A DNA stretch of 64,000 bases from Bugula neritina (GCA_964035545.1 OZ037766.1:4505722-4569721); one strand, 5' to 3'. Numbered from the stretch's first letter, positions 1 through 12,740 are shown. Numbers and translations: made by a program. The notes: a model not told the origin generated them from the sequence alone.

Positions 1-3000
1 AGGTAACCGCGCAGTGCCACTTGCTCGCCCTCAGGTTACGGGAGTTTTCACTGCCATTAGGATCAAGAGTAAGTGACATCATTAAATTCCCGTTAGTATT
101 TGAAGATATAATTACGGACTAAAACAAATATAATTCTATAATCACTACTACCACAGCCTCAAATTGCAGCTGCTCAACATAATTTAAACATGGAGTTATT
201 AATTCATTTATTTCACCAAACAAACCGTACATCCCAAAAGTGTAAAAACATAGAAAACAATTGGTCTAAGAGAACAAATTAAACAGATCTGTATCAACAA
301 ACTTCCCAGAACAGGTAGAAAAGTAGTAATTATAATCAGTGTACAATTTATTTGTCGAGCAAGAAGACAACTTGGACAATGATTTTAGCAATTTAGTAAA
401 AGAGCAAATACATCTAATAGCGTTAGGATTTCTAACAAACAATAAATAACACAGAATACTCACGGCAACACCAACATCATCCTCCTTTGTGATCTTTACA
501 TCAGACTTATTTGACATCCAATAAGCTTCCTCCACAACTGCATTGCTGTCCAGAGTGACCGCACACACAAAGTTGAAGGTAGACTGCGTGTAGTTAAGGT
601 TTTCTCTATGGATGATATAAGGCTGAGAAGGCAGAGGCGCCTGAAGGAAAACTGCTTCATCTACAGTACAACAAAATAATCTAGACTCAACACTGAACTG
701 ATAGTACAAGGCCATAGTTACACCAGATGACATTTAAGATAAAATCATTTTTGCCCGATTTATGATAATCCAGATGCTAATATGTATTTTTCTCACACAT
801 ATCTTAAATCAGCACATGAAAGTACCCCAAATAGCAATTTTATGAATTTTGAGCCAATCTCACTCTTTATAAAAATCTGCTGATGTGTACCTAATAAATT
901 AGAATGACCCAATTAGGATTATGACAGTGGAATGAGGGAAAGATGTTACATCTCTCAGATTTATAGCTATTGCACCTACCATAGATTGTCAGGTCTGAGG
1001 TCTCATACAGAGCGCCAGCATCATTGGTGGCTACACAGAGTATACTACCAGACATGTTCTTCTGGGCTCCCTCAATGACAAACTTGGTGTCCATGGCTGA
1101 GTCGTAAGTTATCCACGAAGGTGTATCTAAATGCAAGCAAATAGAACTGTAGAGTACAAAATGAAGCTAGTAAATACTTTTTGAATGGGGCAAAGATCGT
1201 GTTTCAACAAACTCTGCTATATGTATACATACCTTCCGTAATCTTTTGACCATTGAAGTAAAACTCTGTTGCAAAGGCGACCCGATTTTCAGCATCACAA
1301 ACCACCTCAACATCTGAACCAGTTGGTTCATAACGATTTCGAGCGAACTTTGATCTATCAGTCACTTTAGGATATAGCTGAACTTTTACCTAGTAATGAA
1401 CAGTGCATCACATCATATTCTACACTCTACAGCACTCAGGAATAAGCTTTGATTTACTTGTACAAGCTTCTATTTTACTTTTGTAACAAGACACTATAGT
1501 AAAGTTGAGAACTGTCCAACAGTTGGTCTTACTATAAAGATAGTGAACTACATAAATTTAAATATCATCTGACATAGGATATTCTTCTACAGCTCTCAGT
1601 TTGCATTTATGATGAAACTTTGGCTATAAGATAAGTTTGACTTCATCCACAGCTAATGACTGTAGATAAAGTTCCTACATACAGAGACCAGGAAGTTCAT
1701 AGATCAAATTTATAACATGGCACTAAGGAAATAGTGGTTGTAGGCAGTAGCTTCATGAACATGATAACAATTATTTCATAAGTTAGTATTGATTGCTCAT
1801 CACAATAATTGTGAAATTGTACCATTCACAAGTCACAAGTCTTCAGAGTTCACTTGCTGAGTAAAATACTGATAATGGAAAAATACTGATTATCCCTTTG
1901 AAGGAGCCACTTGTCAACAGGAACAGAAAAGACAGCATTAATTTTAGCTGCCAACCAAAAGTATACTGCACTATAGTTAGCTCATCAGTGCAGATATAAT
2001 GTAGGCCTACATAGTTGTATGCAGTCGGCTTTACCTACATTAAACACCAGAGTAGCAATAGTAGCCAATGAGGTCTGGTTATACACCTCGCACTGCCACA
2101 TCTCTTGCGAGTTACTCGATGGTAAGAAGATATAATTAAATTTTCCATTTGTGGAATCAGAAGTCGAGGCATCACCTGGTCGTCTCCACCTCACCTTCCC
2201 TTCTCTGCCGGCTCTAAAACATGTCAACAAGTGATGCCTGAGTGATTATTGATAATAGGTATGTCAATTAAGTGATCACCTCGGCCTGACTACAATCAGT
2301 TCTTAACATAGAAACTAGTCGCAATGGATCGTTAGCAATCAGTGTATCTTCTCATTAACACTTGCCGTACTGTACGCCGTAACAGCAAATATCAGCCATT
2401 TTTACAAATGTCTGAGCTTCCTGCACAGCATTGCGGTACATTAGGATCAAGCACTGCTCCATTCAAACAAGTTTTAGCAGGCTCCAATTGGACAGAAAAA
2501 CTTTTGCGTCAACTCCTTGGATAAATTGTTCAATGAAGTGGCATAGAACGTATCTAATAGCGGACTTTGAAAACTTCAGCCCGGGCACATTAAAAATGGC
2601 TGATAGTTTACACGGTACGGCAAGTGTGAATAAGGGGTATGGAAAAAGAAAATAGATCTGGACTGCGCATTCAAACACGGATGAAGGTGAAAAGTGTTAC
2701 CAACCAGGAAAGGTATTATTACTGTTGATGTTAAACAACTTAATATATAATTGTCAATTTCTCCACGGGGTATTAACATATTGCAATGCATAAGTATAAA
2801 ATTACAATAAGTCAAGATAAAAAATATCCACAGCTGTAGAAATATTTTACACTTTTAAGTTCTTCATTCTAGAACATGGAACCTTAGATGTTTATAAATA
2901 GCAAACAAAGTTAGTTACTTCAACACAGTTTCACATCAACAAAAGCACACAATGTATTTTGAAGCTTTGAAAAAAACCAGCTTCAGTGAGTTCATCCTCT

Positions 3001-6000
3001 GAGAATCTGTAAGTATTAGTCCTTCAGATAACAGTAGATATCAATTAATCTGGTATAGAGATACAGGTACACACTTACAGTCCTCCAAAGATGCATACAA
3101 GTTCACATGGCACACCCTCTTGACAAATGATTTCAGTGTTGACACCATGTACCATAAAGCCATGTTGATTCATTGTCAGATCAGACTCCTTCGGGTCTAA
3201 ATAGGCATTTCTAGGGATTTCCTGATTACTTGATCCAACAAGCAATGTGACCCTATTTGCAAGTTCTGCAGCATTGTCAATTGACAGCGTGCAACGGTAC
3301 TCATCCCTGCCTGTCCGCTTGTCCGAATCCAACAGATAGGCAAAAAACAACTCGCCTAAAAGTGAATATAAATTGTAATTTTACATAATCAATTTCAACA
3401 TGGAAGAACCAGAAAAATTTCTTAATGAAGTATTTTCAGCTGACAAGAAAATTGAAAGCATGTCAAGATGCTATTTGATGAATCAAAAGAAGAAACATTG
3501 TGAACACAATTACAAAGCTTTTCCTAAGTGGCAGCAATCCAAAAATCCCATGCCAAGGATAAACCATGGACAAATTACAGTATCTGCATTCTGCATACAC
3601 ACTATCAGAAAAAAAAAGACAGCATCTACTTTCTCACCAGTAATGGGGTTGACTTTGATTCGGTTTAAATTGTCTGCGCTGTCAAAGTTCAGATTTGTAT
3701 AAATGCCATTTGTTGATGTTTCCCATTGGTATTCAGGAATTTCTAGAGCAATTTCGCCTGTATACCGTGCAAGGTCTTCGGGCTCTGGAACTGCCCTGTC
3801 ATCTACGGTGTCTGGCAAAATGCATGGAATTGAGAATGGCTGATTTAGGTCAGGGTTTCCTACAGTGGGAATCGCCAGAACTGCACTTCCCAACTTTTTT
3901 GGATCTACAGCAAGAAGGCAAAGATATTACTTTCAAACGTATTGAATGAAAGTAGGCACATTTAACAAGCATTGAATTAATACTAAATCAGTTAATTCAG
4001 ACCTAACAAAGTAAATATAAACATCCTACAGTTTGTGAGCAGAAAGTGGATAAAGATTCAGCGAGTAAATAAATGAGAAAAGCTGACAAGTGAGAGCTTG
4101 TACAAAGATTATGTAGCATTCAGGGAAAAGAGCATATTACTTTTACAACAGGCCTAACAAAAGCGAGAAGACAGTACAACAAAAGTGCCAAAGTTAAATC
4201 ATCTTGTAAAAGTAAAGTTCTAAATGAAAAATGTGGTCATTTGCATATATTAATGTTGCCATAGCAGTTTAAATTTATGAAAAAAAAATCACAGTATTCT
4301 TGATTCAAATTTGGAACAGTATTAAGTTTTTCATTTATAAATTCAATAAAAATTTACCAAAAATTTCCAACCTATAAACCTGAGTTGCTAACTTTCACTA
4401 TTGTAGTAGTTTTGTGGGTTATAGAATGAAATCAGGCAGAGAACATAACTCCTTGCTATGGAAAAGACAAGAGAGAAAGGTGACTTCGTGTGTGTATAGT
4501 GATCTTTATTGTAGCAAAGATGTATACAGCTCAGACTCCAGTCTTGAAGTGCTAAGCTGGGGAAAAACGCGTGCTTTTATACTGGCAAAAGACAGGAATG
4601 TGGGCCTTCCAGAATATTCTACCGACAGGGCGCCGACATTCGTCATGTCGGTAACCGACACTGGACATGTCGGCAACCGACATTGGGTCTGCCTGCACCC
4701 ACCTGCCGACATCGGTACATCTGTTTACAAGAATAAAGAAAAGAATCAACCCAGAGTATTATAATAAGTTATTGTTTGTAAAATAAAGGAAAAGGCAAAA
4801 CCAAACAAGTGTGTTATAATAACTGAGACTATAACTGTAATACTAGCCACTGGGACGAGGCAAGGGGGATAACTTGATATTTACTACACTATTACTATTA
4901 CTGGTTACATGACTTATAAAGATAAAATTACAATTTCACGGATAAATCTTGGTTTAAAACTGAGCTTGTGGTTTCTTAATTTACTTTTTCAAAACAATTT
5001 CCTCATTCAGTAGGTCTAATGCAGTAATATGTGACATTATGGAGTATGTGGAAACACTCGTAAGGGAGAAATTTCTCAACATATACAGCATGTGCATTCC
5101 ACAATGCTGCTTCTGAAAACTTTCACTCAAATTGAAATTTTGACTCCAATAATTGTATGTCATACATCATAATTGGAAATTATCATTGTATAAAGTATAA
5201 ACAATGATACATCTTACATGGCAAGATGACTCTAAACGTTGCTGACAATGTTTCAAACTTTCCACCATTGTTAGAAGCCACACATCTGTAGTAGCCGTTC
5301 ATTAGTTTCAAGTCATCCAACTGTCGAGTATCTCCATCAGTGATAGTCAGTTCTTGCACAGTGGTTGATATCCGGATTGGAGCACCAACCCAGAGAGAGG
5401 GCAATGTATCACTAAACGAACCTGCACTGGTTTCAGCATATTGAAACTTTAGAGTCTCCACATTGCTGGCACGGCACGTCATTTTATTTACTATATCTAC
5501 ACCATCGGCTACCTGGGCCACCTGTACATAGTCAGCTGGATCTTTCAGCTCTTTTTCAACAAAAAAAAAGTGAGTGCCAAGATAGTCAATACTGGGAGGT
5601 CTGTCTTCTATCTGTCCTCTAGCTGTAACAAATTGAAGACTCTTGACTATAGAAATTAGGCACTAGCACATTGAACAGCGTACAGTGGTCAAAATGAGTT
5701 AACAAATTCCTAACTTATTGGATTTAATGCAGAGGTGGTATACCTTGAATTATGAGATTAATTTGAAAATTTCATGTAAGGTTACACTGTATAAACAAAA
5801 AATAAATTCCCAATTCTGGTGGTACTTTGAAGATGTCACAGATATATTCAGTAATTATGCAATAACCAATAAATTTGGATGAAATAAGAAAATATGTTTT
5901 GTAACTACATTTCATTTGGTAAATAGGAAATCAAATATCAATAGCAGGTTAAATGACAGATACTTATCTAAATATGAATCTTATAAGAATTTGTGAAAAC

Positions 6001-6163
6001 CAAACCTTTGCATGCGTTTTTCACAAAGCAATCAGCATAGTATTTGCTTTTGCACAATTTTATTAAAAAAAGCAATAACCTTAGCAATAGTTTTATATTA
6101 CCTAAACTTACCCCCACTAATAAGTGTTAGCACAAAGAGACAGGTCTTTAAACTCGCCACCAT
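1..6163 (-). CDS. Ig-superfamily cell adhesion receptor, 5' part (L1/neuroglian-like layout)
   Basis: Nine exons on the minus strand: 6163-6112, 5622-5218, 3904-3638, 3355-3079, 2213-2035, 1382-1233, 1126-980, 660-464 and 118-1. Together they give about 597 residues in one frame, continuing past the window edge. The start ATG at 6163 has a good context (GAAAATGG) and opens a signal peptide (MVASLKTCLFVLTLIS). Five Ig domains follow, each with its two cysteines: Ig1 (MTCRAS / YYRCVAS, residues ~25-150), Ig2 (FSIPC / EYRCTL, ~155-270), Ig3 (CELVC / MWQCEV, ~300-393), Ig4 (VEVVC / SILCVA, ~394-492) and Ig5 (FNFVC / KWHCAV, ~495-597). Several N-x-S/T sites are present. Most introns are phase 1, as is usual for extracellular modules. 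A run of tandem Ig domains after a signal peptide, and an Ig2 segment resembling that of L1/neuroglian, suggest an L1-type CAM. FnIII, TM and tail would lie outside the window, so another Ig receptor is possible. Exon 6 uses an AG (1384-1383) slightly downstream of a stronger-looking one, to keep frame. Confidence 0.72.
4402..4888 (-). mobile_element. solo LTR of an LTR retrotransposon (Gypsy-like), sense to the host gene
   Basis: A 487-bp element with TG...CA ends and 7-bp inverted termini (TGTAGTA / TACTACA). It is flanked by the 4-bp direct repeat CTAT (4398-4401 and 4889-4892). Read on the minus strand it has LTR order: a U3 with seven copies of the hexamer CCGACA/TGTCGG (4621-4715), a TATA box GTATAAAA (4582-4575), and a polyadenylation signal AATAAA (4510-4505) about 70 bp further on. 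No internal gag-pol sequence lies next to it, so it is a solo LTR left by LTR-LTR recombination. It sits in intron 2 of the Ig-superfamily gene in the same orientation. Gypsy assignment is an inference from the TSD length. Confidence 0.75.
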
Positions 6164-7244
6164 TTTCTTCTTATAAAACTATACAATAACCAGTCTGAAA
6201 ACAGAACATGTTTTAGGAATTTCAGCACTTAACAGTTTTTCTACAAGGTCTGAGCTTAAAAGAATAGATTTACAAAAACCAAAGGTACTAAGTTACTTGG
6301 AATAGAATATTGCGGTGGCTCGATGGACTACTATCATAGTTGTAAAGGGGAAAACATTAATTCCCTTCTAACTGTAATACGGGGTCATTGCGTGTGTAGA
6401 AAGATGACCCGAGATGACAAACCCTCCAATAGGAATCGTCAGTTATTATTAGAACTGTTGTTAGTAGACAGGCAAACTAGAAACACTGTACTGAGTTGTT
6501 TTAGACTCAATTTAGAGTATCTGAATAGATGTAGAGTTTTATTTGTGTACTTGTTTGTATAAATATATTTCTTATTATCTGAAACTACAATTGTGAGATC
6601 AATCTGGATTACATGCCATGCAATAACTTGATTACACACTGAAACCCACAAGAGTAAAAACTATAACAATATTTCATTAACTTATATCACCTAAATTTAC
6701 CCCAACTTGATGTAGCCTAAATGTGCACCATTAGGATTAGCAGCCCATTCTGCCATACTAAGAGATGTACGAATTCATACTAGTACTATTATTTAGCAAA
6801 ACTCTAAGTTGATGCCACCTAATAAACGTCTTAATTGCCTACTAAGTCGTCTTATTTTTTTTCATTTTCAATTGTTTTACGTATATAAAATCTAACTTTC
6901 AGTGCTTTAAGGAAGTTAACTTGGTGAGAAATGAACACAGACCGCAGATAAGTGAGTAGTGGCTTAGTCTGCTAGTAGCAAACTAGAGGTAGAGTGGATA
7001 TGGACTCTATAACAAGAATATTTTGTGAATTGGGTGTTGGATGTTGAATAAACAAATAGAATAGTAGGTACTACCAGAAGGTAGGCTACAATTTGCCAAC
7101 TTTCTCCAGACTACTAAAGTGTGAGAATTATATAAGTGAAAGTCCTGTTGGGTGTTGAAGACAGGCTTTTAAATGGATATAAGAGCCAATGCTTATTCAA
7201 CAGCTATCAGATTTGACCTTTGAGTGTTTAACACACTATATAAT
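6164..7244. other. intergenic, no feature recognised
   Basis: Upstream flank of the Ig-superfamily gene. It should hold that gene's promoter and 5'UTR, but I see no convincing TATA or CCAAT cluster and no coding exon with matching splice sites. The short open frames here have no protein-like character. Confidence 0.5.
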
Positions 7245-8019
7245 CACCGGCTTTCCATGTACCGATCTCAGATCGATCTCGGCGAGATCGATCCATGGAA
7301 AGACGCCAAAGATCGATCTCCATCGTTCTGAGCTGGTCGGTCTGTGGAGCTCGAACTCAGATCGATCTCATGTCAATAAGACCATGGAAAGACGCCAGAT
7401 CGATCTGAGAAGTAGAAAAAGACTGCTCGCTACAATGTTGTCTGCTAATAAAAATGATTACTTGTTGATAATTACTAAGCAAAGTATTAAATAATTATGA
7501 TAGCCATCTTTTCAGATGCCAAAACTTTGACTTTCAGCACAATGATTAAGAAAACTTAATTATATGCAGTAGAAGGCAAAAAAAAGGAGAATTTAAATTA
7601 AATTTAAATGACTATTAAAACTTAGTTTCATTGGCTATTTTCTTTGTAATTTTAAGCCTAACAGTCCTGTAAGTTTATTAATAATCTGCAAGACAGCCAT
7701 TAATTTTATATAAGCTGTCTAGCTAAAAAATTAAAATTAATTATTTTAAATTGGCCAAATTACCGCACCCTGAAAGCTTTGCTGCGTATAGTTTATAGCT
7801 GGGATTAAACTTTAGACTATGACCATCTTGTTTTCAACAGCAGTAGCTTTAATCACTCAAATAGGTAAACAAATTATACTTTTCAAGTATCCTTCACTTG
7901 AGAGGAGGCAACTTCGCGAGATCGATCTGACACTCTCATGGAAAAACGATCGATCTGAGTACATTTCTCATATCGATCTCGGCGAGATCGATCTGAGATC
8001 GGTACATGGAAAGCCCGTG
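7245..8019. mobile_element. non-autonomous DNA transposon (CMC-like MITE), copy 1
   Basis: A 775-bp element with imperfect inverted ends, CACCGGCTTTCCATG at the left and the complement of CATGGAAAGCCCGTG at the right. It is flanked by the 3-bp duplication AAT (7242-7244 and 8020-8022). The subterminal 60-150 bp at each end are packed with GATCGATCT-type palindromic units, including an internal CATGGAAAGACGCC repeat. The middle is AT-rich and has no transposase. CAC termini with 3-bp target duplications are typical of the CACTA/EnSpm branch of the CMC superfamily; the assignment is an inference. A close copy lies at 17016-17759. Confidence 0.8.
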
Positions 8020-8414
8020 AATATGGGTGAGTAAACAATAAGGTTTTTGTTCGCATGATTCATGTGTGTTCATGTAACTGCCCTCCTAGGTTGATATGAA
8101 GGTTTCATATGGGTGTATGTTTTAGTTTAGTTTATTTATTCACACCGTGAGTCTACAACTTTTTTTTACAAGAAAAAAGATTAAAATATGATAGAATAAG
8201 AGCAAATTAAACATAGAAAAGTACATACAATAATTTGATAAATTGCTTGTTTTATAATTTTTTTAAATATTCAACATAATGCTTATAGTATAGATTAGCA
8301 AAGTTATAATATATAAAAGCATACTTCTTTCACCCTTTTTTAAGAGAGAGTTAGTAGTATAAGGAAAGAGATATTTTATACAATGCGTTTTGTGAAAGTA
8401 GCTGATATGATTTT

Positions 8415-8470
8415 AAGTGTGTGTGTGTGCGCGTGTGTGCGCCTGTGTGCGTGTGTGTGTGTGTGTGTGT
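8415..8470. repeat. (GT)n microsatellite
   Basis: An interrupted GT dinucleotide run of about 55 bp with GC interruptions (GTGTGCGCGTGTG). It is alternating purine-pyrimidine and lies just right of MITE copy 1. Confidence 0.9.
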
Positions 8471-8890
8471 ATAATATACATGCCAATTATTTACTAAAAG
8501 TTTTAAAAATAGCATAAATAAAGTAGTATTACTATGCCTATTTGCATCCAGTTCACTAGTCTTACATTTATGGCAATTGTAATGTATTTTGTGTAAAATT
8601 ATTCTATTCATATTCACATTGTAATCACAACGAAATTTAAACTTTATAGCTTTGTATTTATGTGCATAAATGAGTTTTAAAATTGTTTTTAATTTTACAT
8701 GCATAAAAAATGTGTTTACAAACTATATCAATAAACAAAATTAAAATTATGTACACATAAAATAAAAAAAATAATAAAATAGCAAAAGTGGCAAAATTTT
8801 CACTCTATGACTTATATAAACTCGCGGCACAGATCGCGGCATAACAATTTCGCATGCCTTAAAGTCGCCACTCTAAATATCTACCATCTT

Positions 8891-9010
8891 TGAGTTGGTG
8901 GTGAATGATTGCAGTAGTGAAGTCTCGAATTTAAATTTGAGAAAATAACTCCAAACATCAACTCTCTCTTCTGATCTATTGCACTCATTCACTATCAACT
9001 CGGAGCTGCT
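8891..9010. mobile_element. small foldback element, copy A
   Basis: An imperfect palindrome of about 120 bp. The left arm (GAGTTGGTGGTGAATGATTG, then CAGTAGT) pairs with the right arm (CTATTGCACTCATTCACT, then CAACTCGGAGCTGC). Two related copies occur in cadherin introns at ~21295-21420 and ~40135-40287. They share the GTGCAGTAGT / CTATTGCAC core. This looks like a short foldback MITE family. Outer boundaries are approximate. Confidence 0.6.
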
Positions 9011-9654
9011 TTTAGAACTATTCTTGTTAAGCATCCAACTCTAATTCTATTTTGTATTATAGCAAACAGCACTGAACTATTTCAGTCCATTAGCAAACTT
9101 TATTATTTACGAGACCTCATCGAGCACTAACAAAATGCCATATGGCGTGGACACATACTGTATCTTAAAATGCCGAGATTGGAGGGAGTTATCTATACAA
9201 TATAAAATGGTCTACGAAACTTTCGTACACTCTCCATTTGATGAAACTAAGATCTCGCTAGAACCAGCACTAGGTTAGGAAGTAATTTAATGTAACATTT
9301 GTTTAGACATTATTGTTCAAACTCCAACTCTTAAACTAGCGCACTAAGTGACCGCTGAGCCGGTGCTGCCTCAAGTGATACCGGCATTTCACTACTTTGG
9401 TACTGAAACTACCAACTTCTGACAACTGCTTACGTGGTTTCGATTTAGGAAAAGAAAATTTTGCGATCACCATCTGTAACACTAGGGTTGGTAATTACAG
9501 TATTAATTGTACTACTAGTACTAGTACTTATATTGACCCACCAGTATCACTATGTAATAAAAGTATAAATTTTTTAGGTAATCTTATCATTTTTAATTGC
9601 AGGGGCAGATTCAGATTGACTTTGGGATCGACTATTGTTACAAATTTGTTCATG
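9011..9654. other. intergenic, no gene recognised
   Basis: AT-rich sequence. A 106-codon open frame at 9397-9717 ends in low-complexity Asn/Ser codons generated by the trinucleotide repeat and is not treated as a gene. Confidence 0.5.
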
Positions 9655-9990
9655 CTCATGACTAATAGTAATAGTAATACTAATAGTAATAGTAATGTTG
9701 ATGTTGTCTTAAACTAAAACTTAGTTAATCTTATTTTCATTTACCTATAATTTTATGTTTAGTAATAATTAATAATGATTATAATTATTAGTATCATAAT
9801 TTCAAATTGAAATTGAATAGTCAATAGTTGTATTATAATTGTATTTATTATAAATATTAATATTACTATTAGTATTAGTATTACTATTAGTATTAGTATC
9901 ACTATTACTATAGACAGCTAATACTATAATATAAGTATTGGTATTTTTAGTAACTATAGTCTAAAGTACAATTCCTAGTACTAGTACCTG
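9655..9990. repeat. AGT/ATT trinucleotide-rich tract
   Basis: Dense short runs such as AATAGTAATAGTAATACTAA (about 9660-9705) and TTACTATTAGTATTAGTA (about 9850-9905), separated by AT-rich sequence. The tract lies on the 3' side of the minus-strand LINE fragment, so it may be the degenerate microsatellite tail seen at the 3' end of some CR1/L2-type elements. That link is an inference. Confidence 0.6.
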
Positions 9991-10133
9991 TCGATAGCTG
10001 TCAATACTTGTCGATGTTATATCCACACTGGACCTCCCTAGAGGGAAGAAGGGGTGTGCCGCATATAAAAAACTAAGTTGTCAGTAGTCTAAAAAGTGTT
10101 GACATTCTTATGCAGATTAACTTAACAGGCTAA

Positions 10134-10690
10134 CTAGCCTGTCTGTGTGTGATCAGTGCTAATCCTCATATCTCTTATCGTTCTTGGGAGAATACTATAA
10201 AGATATCCATTCCTGTTCGCTCTCATTGATCTGGGAAATCCTGAAACCTGAGACCGAGTCTGTACAGTGCTTGTGGTCCGCTGATCCAGAAAATCATCAT
10301 AGGCAGCACTCAGAGTTGAATGTTGTTCTTCCTTAGACAATATTTTTAGGAAAAGGCTGATGCGTCGGTTTTTCCTCCTTAGATCAAGCGGCTCCAAACA
10401 CAGCTTTTTCATCTCCTCCCCAATATCAGTTCTTCCTTTGCTGTTAGAGATAAAACGCACAGCATTTGTTTGTGCATTCTCCATTATACTTATATGGTTT
10501 TTGCATGATGGGTCCCAGGCTGCACTGGCATATTCCAAGTGTGGGAGACAGAGGGCTTTGTAGGCAATAAGCTTTGTTCTCTTGGGGGCCCAGTAGAGTG
10601 CAAATTTTATCATACCTAATTGCCGTTTTGCAACAAGAACCTTCTTTAGGATGTGTTGGTCAAATTTACAGTCTAGTAGCAGTATAAGTA
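10134..10690 (-). mobile_element. 5'-truncated LINE fragment (reverse transcriptase C-terminal part)
   Basis: An open frame on the minus strand encodes the C-terminal end of a non-LTR retrotransposon ORF2 downstream of the RT catalytic core. Recognisable landmarks are AYKALCLPHLEYASAAWDP and the following ENAQTNAVRFI segment, then an LRRKNRRISLFLKIL helix. These match the conserved tail of CR1/L2/Jockey-type elements. The upstream RT palm motifs and the endonuclease are missing, so this is a truncated, non-mobile copy. The frame is intact for about 180 codons up to a stop at 10134, which suggests a fairly young insertion. LINE-like similarity begins near 10680; the first 15-20 residues of the open frame look unrelated. 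Confidence 0.8.
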
Positions 10691-10734
10691 TTACATTTAC
10701 TGTATGAGTCAGCTTCAGGGTCAGGGCCAATTAC

Positions 10735-12740
10735 ATAATATTAGCTAATGCAATTGACTTTTACAATTAGTATTACTTTATAATTACATAAAAATTACCT
10801 TTAACTTTTAAATTTCATAAAATCCATTTTTTTCCTACAATATCTACTGTTTAATAATAAGCTTAGCTTAATTAAATTTAGTATTTTATCACCCTATTAA
10901 ACAGTATCACTGTTGAGAACAGAGAAGGTTCTCTACTGCCAAAATTGCCAGGGTAGTTGGATTATATAACTTCTATCATAAGTACATGTCTCTTGTGAGA
11001 ACAAAAGTAATAGTAATTGCAATTAATTACATTACCATGTAATTGTAATCAATTACACTAATTTCATTAATTATAATTGTAATTGAAAAATTTTCATGTA
11101 ATAGTAATTAATTACATTCATATTCAGTAGTTGGTTACAATTACATTTTTATACATCAATTGCCCATTACATTCAATTACTTTAAAAAATGCAACAATTA
11201 CAACCAATTACAAATTACAGATACCTCGTCCCTGATGAGTAATATTAATAGTAATAATAAATAGTTATATTGATATTACAAATAGAATAATTAATTATAT
11301 TTAATAGATTTATAACTTGAAGTTAAATATAGTCTTATAAGTTTAAGTTGTAAATTTTATAACAGCTGTGCTAGCCTTGCTATGAAATTTTACATTTGAT
11401 GAAATTGAATTATCAATGTTAAAATTGCTTTTATAATAGAGTTAAAAGCAACCGTTATGGTTCATTCATCAATATATAATTGTTATATAAAATAAATAAT
11501 GTCTTGACTATTTTTTCTAACAATAATAGTCTCCTACTGCCACTGCCACCACTGTCACTACTACTTCATGCAATAATAATACTAAAGGAGAATGCAAAAT
11601 TGTGATTGTGTTGCAGAAATATAAACTTTAAAGGTTAGGTGTTAGTCATAAAATATTGTGATTTTCAATTACTTCTACGATTTTATGCAGTTGAAATAAT
11701 TCAAGTAATTCAGTTGTTTCTGTTGTGGCAGCTCATATCTTTAAATGAAACGAAGCAATGATTTTTATTCTTGTGTGAAATAAAGATAAAAAGTAGTTAG
11801 TAAATTATGTAAAAAAACTTTTTTATCTGTAATCTAAATAAGATGTTAAAACCATACTTCCATGCAAAACATTTGTCTTTTGGTTTCATTAGATCTTGGG
11901 TACCAACAACAGTTCAGCAATCATAATTTGTGATTCGTGATTTTTTTGCTCTTTTGAGCTATAAAAGAAATAATAGAAAATAGCTGGGGGAATGCATTAG
12001 ATATTAAAAGTTTAGCAAGATTATGTAATTAGGCAAAAGGTGTTAGACTTATAATAAAATCGTAACAAGCAAGCTAACATAACGTTTCAATAGTGATCAT
12101 CATTGTAATCTTTAATTTGCAATTTCCAAAAAAATACTTATATAAATAATGATTGCATTTGATTATTGCCACTCAAATCCTTTTGTCAACCCCAATTGAT
12201 TTTGTTAATAGTGCAATATTGTGTTGTGCTTAATATTAGTTTGATGAGATGGTCCAACTACGTTTTGAATTTAATTTAATACAATTGCGTAAGTCATCAT
12301 CAACGTGTTACTGCCATAAATTATAACTGAAAGGAGCTAGTAAAATTGCCTGATAGTTAGTACTACTTTAATTATTGATATTTATAGCCTGTTGATAGTT
12401 ACAGGATTCCCATAGTATGTACTAAATTGAACATACAATGCTGACATTTTTTGCTAAAAAGACTTTTCGTTGACTTTTGTACTAAGCAAACTACGCATTA
12501 AATGCTCAAAGTATATAAAACATAATTTACAGATAATTTCATACTCTCTATTTAGACATATTATTGTTGTATAAAATTTCCAATCTATGTATGTTTGCTC
12601 TGTCTGATCTGTACCTGGTAACCACAGTTTCATGTTTTATTAAAATGTATTTTCTCTTTAATAGTTTAATATAGCAAAACTTATATAAGAACAAAAATGG
12701 TAGAGGATTTCAAGAAACAATATAGCAAATCTCATTTTGT
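10735..12740. other. AT-rich intergenic region upstream of DYM
   Basis: Very AT-rich. Around 10990-11220 there is a degenerate run built from TAATTACA / TGTAATTG units on both strands. No coding exon is visible. The DYM promoter should lie here or further left. A possible 5'UTR acceptor (TTTTTTCCTAG, ending at 12752) suggests DYM has an upstream non-coding exon, but I cannot place it. Confidence 0.5.

Noticed and set aside
1383-1390. Upstream acceptor (ACTAG then GTAAAAG) for Ig gene exon 6
   Set aside because: It would bring the exon in out of phase and hit a stop; the AG seven bases downstream restores the frame.
7189-8034. Open frames of 101 and 71 codons in MITE copy 1 (and 68 and 71 codons in copy 2)
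   Set aside because: They arise from GATC-rich repeat sequence, have no transposase motif, and the AT-rich middle is closed.
9397-9717. 106-codon plus-strand open frame
   Set aside because: Its C-terminal part is repeat-encoded (SNSNTNSNSN) and the rest has no domain or gene context.
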